The notes under the pieces are model-generated. The model was not told the DNA's origin and did not search any database. It worked only from the letters and a program-made list of their open reading frames with translations. The position numbers were made by a program, and so were the translations under genes. Positions 13,881-15,717 of a stretch of 15,717 bases of DNA are shown here, one piece after another (positions within the stretch are counted from its first letter, which is position 1; every line of letters begins with the position of its first letter). This stretch comes from Parafilimonas sp. (GTDB lineage: Bacteria; Bacteroidota; Bacteroidia; Chitinophagales; Chitinophagaceae), in the NCBI GenBank assembly GCA_025927795.1, contig JAICKT010000050.1:1-15717 (forward strand). Reading direction: 5' to 3'.

Positions 13881-15374
13881 ATGGATATTGAAATATATTT
13901 ACGCAATTTTTTAAGCATAAGGAATTTTTCTGCGGCTGCAATACTTGTTTCAGTTTTAATTTTTTCACAACCTGCAAAAGCTCAAACCACAACAAAGGGT
14001 TATGAAATAACTGCTACTACAGATTTTAAAAATGCAAAATTGTATTTAGGCAGTTATTATGGCAAAAGAAAAATTTTGGTTGACTCTGCCATTGCCAATA
14101 CAAAAGGTGTTGCCATTTTTAAAGGCGATGAAAAACTGCAACAGGGAATTTATTTTTTGGTATCGCCGGAGAAGGTTATCCTGTTTGAATTGTTGATGGA
14201 TTCAAGCCAGCATTTTACTGTTTTTTCGGACTCAACAAAACCGGCAGATATTAAATTTACCGGTTCGCCGGATAATGATGTGTTTGCAAGCTACACTGTT
14301 TTTCTTTCTAAAATTTCGCCTGAATTAAATGCGTTACAGGAAAAATTAAGAACTGCAAAAACGCCTGCTGATTCTGCTGCAATTGAAAAAGAAATTAATA
14401 AGAAAGCAACCGAGCTAACTAACTATCGCAATAATGTTATGAACAACCAGCCTAATTCAATGCTGGCTGCTTTGTTACAGGTTGCAAAAATTCCTGACCG
14501 ACCGCAACCTAAAGTTTTAAGTGATGGTAAAATAGATTCTTTATATCCTTTTTTTTATGTGAAAGACCATTATTGGGATAATGTGGATTTTAATAATGAT
14601 ATGCTTTTACATACACCTTTTTTTGAACCTAAGCTGGATGATTATTTAAAATATTATGTTTCACCAGACCCGGATTCTATCATCAACGAAATAAATTACA
14701 TGCTGCTCGCATCAAGAGGTGCAGATGATTTGCATAGATTTTTATTGGGAAAATTTACAGATAAATATATTAACCCTGAATACATGGGTCAGGATAAAGT
14801 TTTTCTTTTTTTGTTTGAAAATTTTTATGCAAAAGGTGATACTACATGGTTAACAGAAAAGCAGCGCAAATATATTTTTGACAGAGCTTATAGTTTAATG
14901 GCAAATCAATTAAATGAGCAGGCAGCGCCTTTAGAATTAACGGACACATCAGGGAAAGCAGTATCATTATATGAAATTAAAGCACCACTTATACTTGTTG
15001 CTTTCTGGGATCCGCATTGCAGTCATTGCCAGTTACAAATTCCAAGGCTTGATTCTTTTTATGAAGCAAAATGGAAAAATGAAGGTTTGAAAATACTTGC
15101 CGTGTGCGTGAATGATTATGTAGTTGATGACTGGAAGAAATTTATTGTTGAACATAAATTAAACGGCTGGTATCATGCTTATGAAACAAAAGAAAAGAAA
15201 ACCCAGCTTGAATCTTCAAACCAGGCAGATTACAGGCAGTTATATGATATCTCTCAAACACCAACTTATTTTTTATTAGACGATAAAAAGAGAATTATTG
15301 CAAAAGGACTTAGTCTTGATCAATACGATGGATTAATAAATGCCAAACTAAAATCTGTTTCTTCTTCCCAATAA
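13881..15374 (+). CDS. Exported TlpA-like thioredoxin-domain protein
   Basis: This 497-residue protein has a signal peptide (hydrophobic 17-30, then PAKAQ with likely cleavage after residue 34). An N-terminal beta domain of DUF4369 type follows (about 38-130), then a helical middle region of DUF5106 type (about 135-345), and a C-terminal thioredoxin/AhpC-TSA domain (about 347-495). The redox motif is WDPHCSHC with C380 and C383, and the cis-proline loop is QTPTYFL (P461). Such Bacteroidota proteins act in the periplasm as thiol-disulfide reductases, possibly on cytochrome maturation or misfolded envelope proteins. The domain names are from recall of family patterns. It is followed after 96 bases by an exported isomerase-like gene on the same strand, in keeping with an envelope-folding role. 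Confidence 0.9.
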   Translation: MDIEIYLRNFLSIRNFSAAAILVSVLIFSQPAKAQTTTKGYEITATTDFKNAKLYLGSYYGKRKILVDSAIANTKGVAIFKGDEKLQQGIYFLVSPEKVILFELLMDSSQHFTVFSDSTKPADIKFTGSPDNDVFASYTVFLSKISPELNALQEKLRTAKTPADSAAIEKEINKKATELTNYRNNVMNNQPNSMLAALLQVAKIPDRPQPKVLSDGKIDSLYPFFYVKDHYWDNVDFNNDMLLHTPFFEPKLDDYLKYYVSPDPDSIINEINYMLLASRGADDLHRFLLGKFTDKYINPEYMGQDKVFLFLFENFYAKGDTTWLTEKQRKYIFDRAYSLMANQLNEQAAPLELTDTSGKAVSLYEIKAPLILVAFWDPHCSHCQLQIPRLDSFYEAKWKNEGLKILAVCVNDYVVDDWKKFIVEHKLNGWYHAYETKEKKTQLESSNQADYRQLYDISQTPTYFLLDDKKRIIAKGLSLDQYDGLINAKLKSVSSSQ

Positions 15375-15470
15375 ATTAGTATGAAACCGAGCATAACAAA
15401 GATTTTTATATTACTGGGAAATAAATATTCGGGCTTCCATCCGGCAAATAAAAAATCAAAAAATATTCGG

Positions 15471-15717
15471 ATGAAAATTAAAACCTGTGTAAATATTGCA
15501 TACTTCATTTTATTTTTTGCACTCACTTCAAAATCGCAAACTTTATTTACTTATGGAACGCATGAAGTATCTAAAGATGAATTTTTAGAAGCTTACAATA
15601 AAAACCCTGATACAACAGGTAATAAGCAGCAAAAAATACGCGATTATCTTAACCTGTACATAAATTTTCGTCTGAAACTGCAGGCAGCCTACGATGAAAA
15701 AGCAAACAATAATGCAA
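15471..15717 (+). CDS. Exported peptidyl-prolyl isomerase-like protein (5' part)
   Basis: The frame from ATG 15471 is open to the right edge, giving 82 visible residues. A signal peptide (MKIKTCVNIAYFILFFALTSKSQ, shown here only as MKIK then a hydrophobic core ending SKSQ) is followed by LFTYGTHEVSKDEFLEAYNK and then a charged helical region with KIRDYLNLYINFRLKLQAAY. The GTHEVSKDEFL pattern, with a stretch like the SurA/PpiC N-terminal chaperone helices, matches exported parvulin-type isomerases of Bacteroidota. The catalytic domain lies outside the window, so the call rests on the N-terminal region only. The in-frame ATG at 15381 is an alternative start, but it would put about 30 polar residues before the signal peptide, so 15471 is preferred. 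Confidence 0.75.
   Translation, partial: MKIKTCVNIAYFILFFALTSKSQTLFTYGTHEVSKDEFLEAYNKNPDTTGNKQQKIRDYLNLYINFRLKLQAAYDEKANNNA

Noticed and set aside
15423..15470. Direct repeat aaatattcgg (15423-15432 and 15461-15470)
   Set aside because: Ten AT-rich bases repeated once is within chance expectation and it coincides with no element boundary.
1..15717. CRISPR array, tRNA, rRNA, transposase, integrase or phage genes
   Set aside because: Looked for on both strands; no spaced repeats, tRNA-like cloverleaf or recombinase motifs were recognised.

Overview
The window is a stretch of AT-rich chromosome from a Bacteroidota bacterium, most likely Chitinophagaceae-like. The evidence is the low GC content, the family-level look of the proteins (a lipocalin-like lipoprotein, a DUF4369/TlpA-type thioredoxin lineage, paired rhomboids followed by EEP-family proteins), the lack of clear Shine-Dalgarno sequences, and a promoter match to the Bacteroidota TTG / TAnnTTTG pattern before cysS. 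The taxonomic call is inference from protein style only. No rRNA, tRNA, CRISPR array, transposase or integrase was seen.

Layout. Positions 78-3111 (minus strand) carry a GntP-type sugar-acid permease, a glycerate kinase and a small lipocalin-like lipoprotein. The permease and kinase form a natural import-and-phosphorylate pair. Positions 3112-3692 are a gene-poor gap that holds a striking inverted repeat, a decayed C-terminus of a PQQ-type sugar dehydrogenase on the plus strand, and that lost gene's terminator hairpin. Next come a CobW/COG0523-type G3E GTPase (plus) and cysS (minus), which converge so tightly that their stop codons overlap in TTAATTAA. Positions 6467-8270 (plus) carry a DUF262 (GmrS/ParB-like) protein with an HNH/GmrD-like C-terminus, a candidate type IV restriction or phage-defence gene. 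One extra base near position 6488 separates its natural start codon from the rest of the frame.

Positions 8303-13785 (minus) are a five-gene unit with gaps of only 11, 25, 28 and 28 bases: an RlmD-type 23S rRNA uracil methyltransferase, an active-looking rhomboid protease, a second rhomboid whose catalytic serine is alanine, and two membrane-anchored endonuclease/exonuclease/phosphatase (EEP) paralogues. Divergent from it, positions 13881-15374 (plus) encode an exported thioredoxin-domain protein. It is followed by the 5' part of an exported protein, probably a SurA/PpiC-type peptidyl-prolyl isomerase, that runs off the right edge. These two look like envelope protein-folding factors.

Most genes are housekeeping or conserved Bacteroidota genes. 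The items most worth a second look are the frameshifted GmrSD-like gene, the active/inactive rhomboid pair with two membrane EEP proteins, and the dehydrogenase remnant plus inverted repeat in the 3.1-3.7 kb gap.
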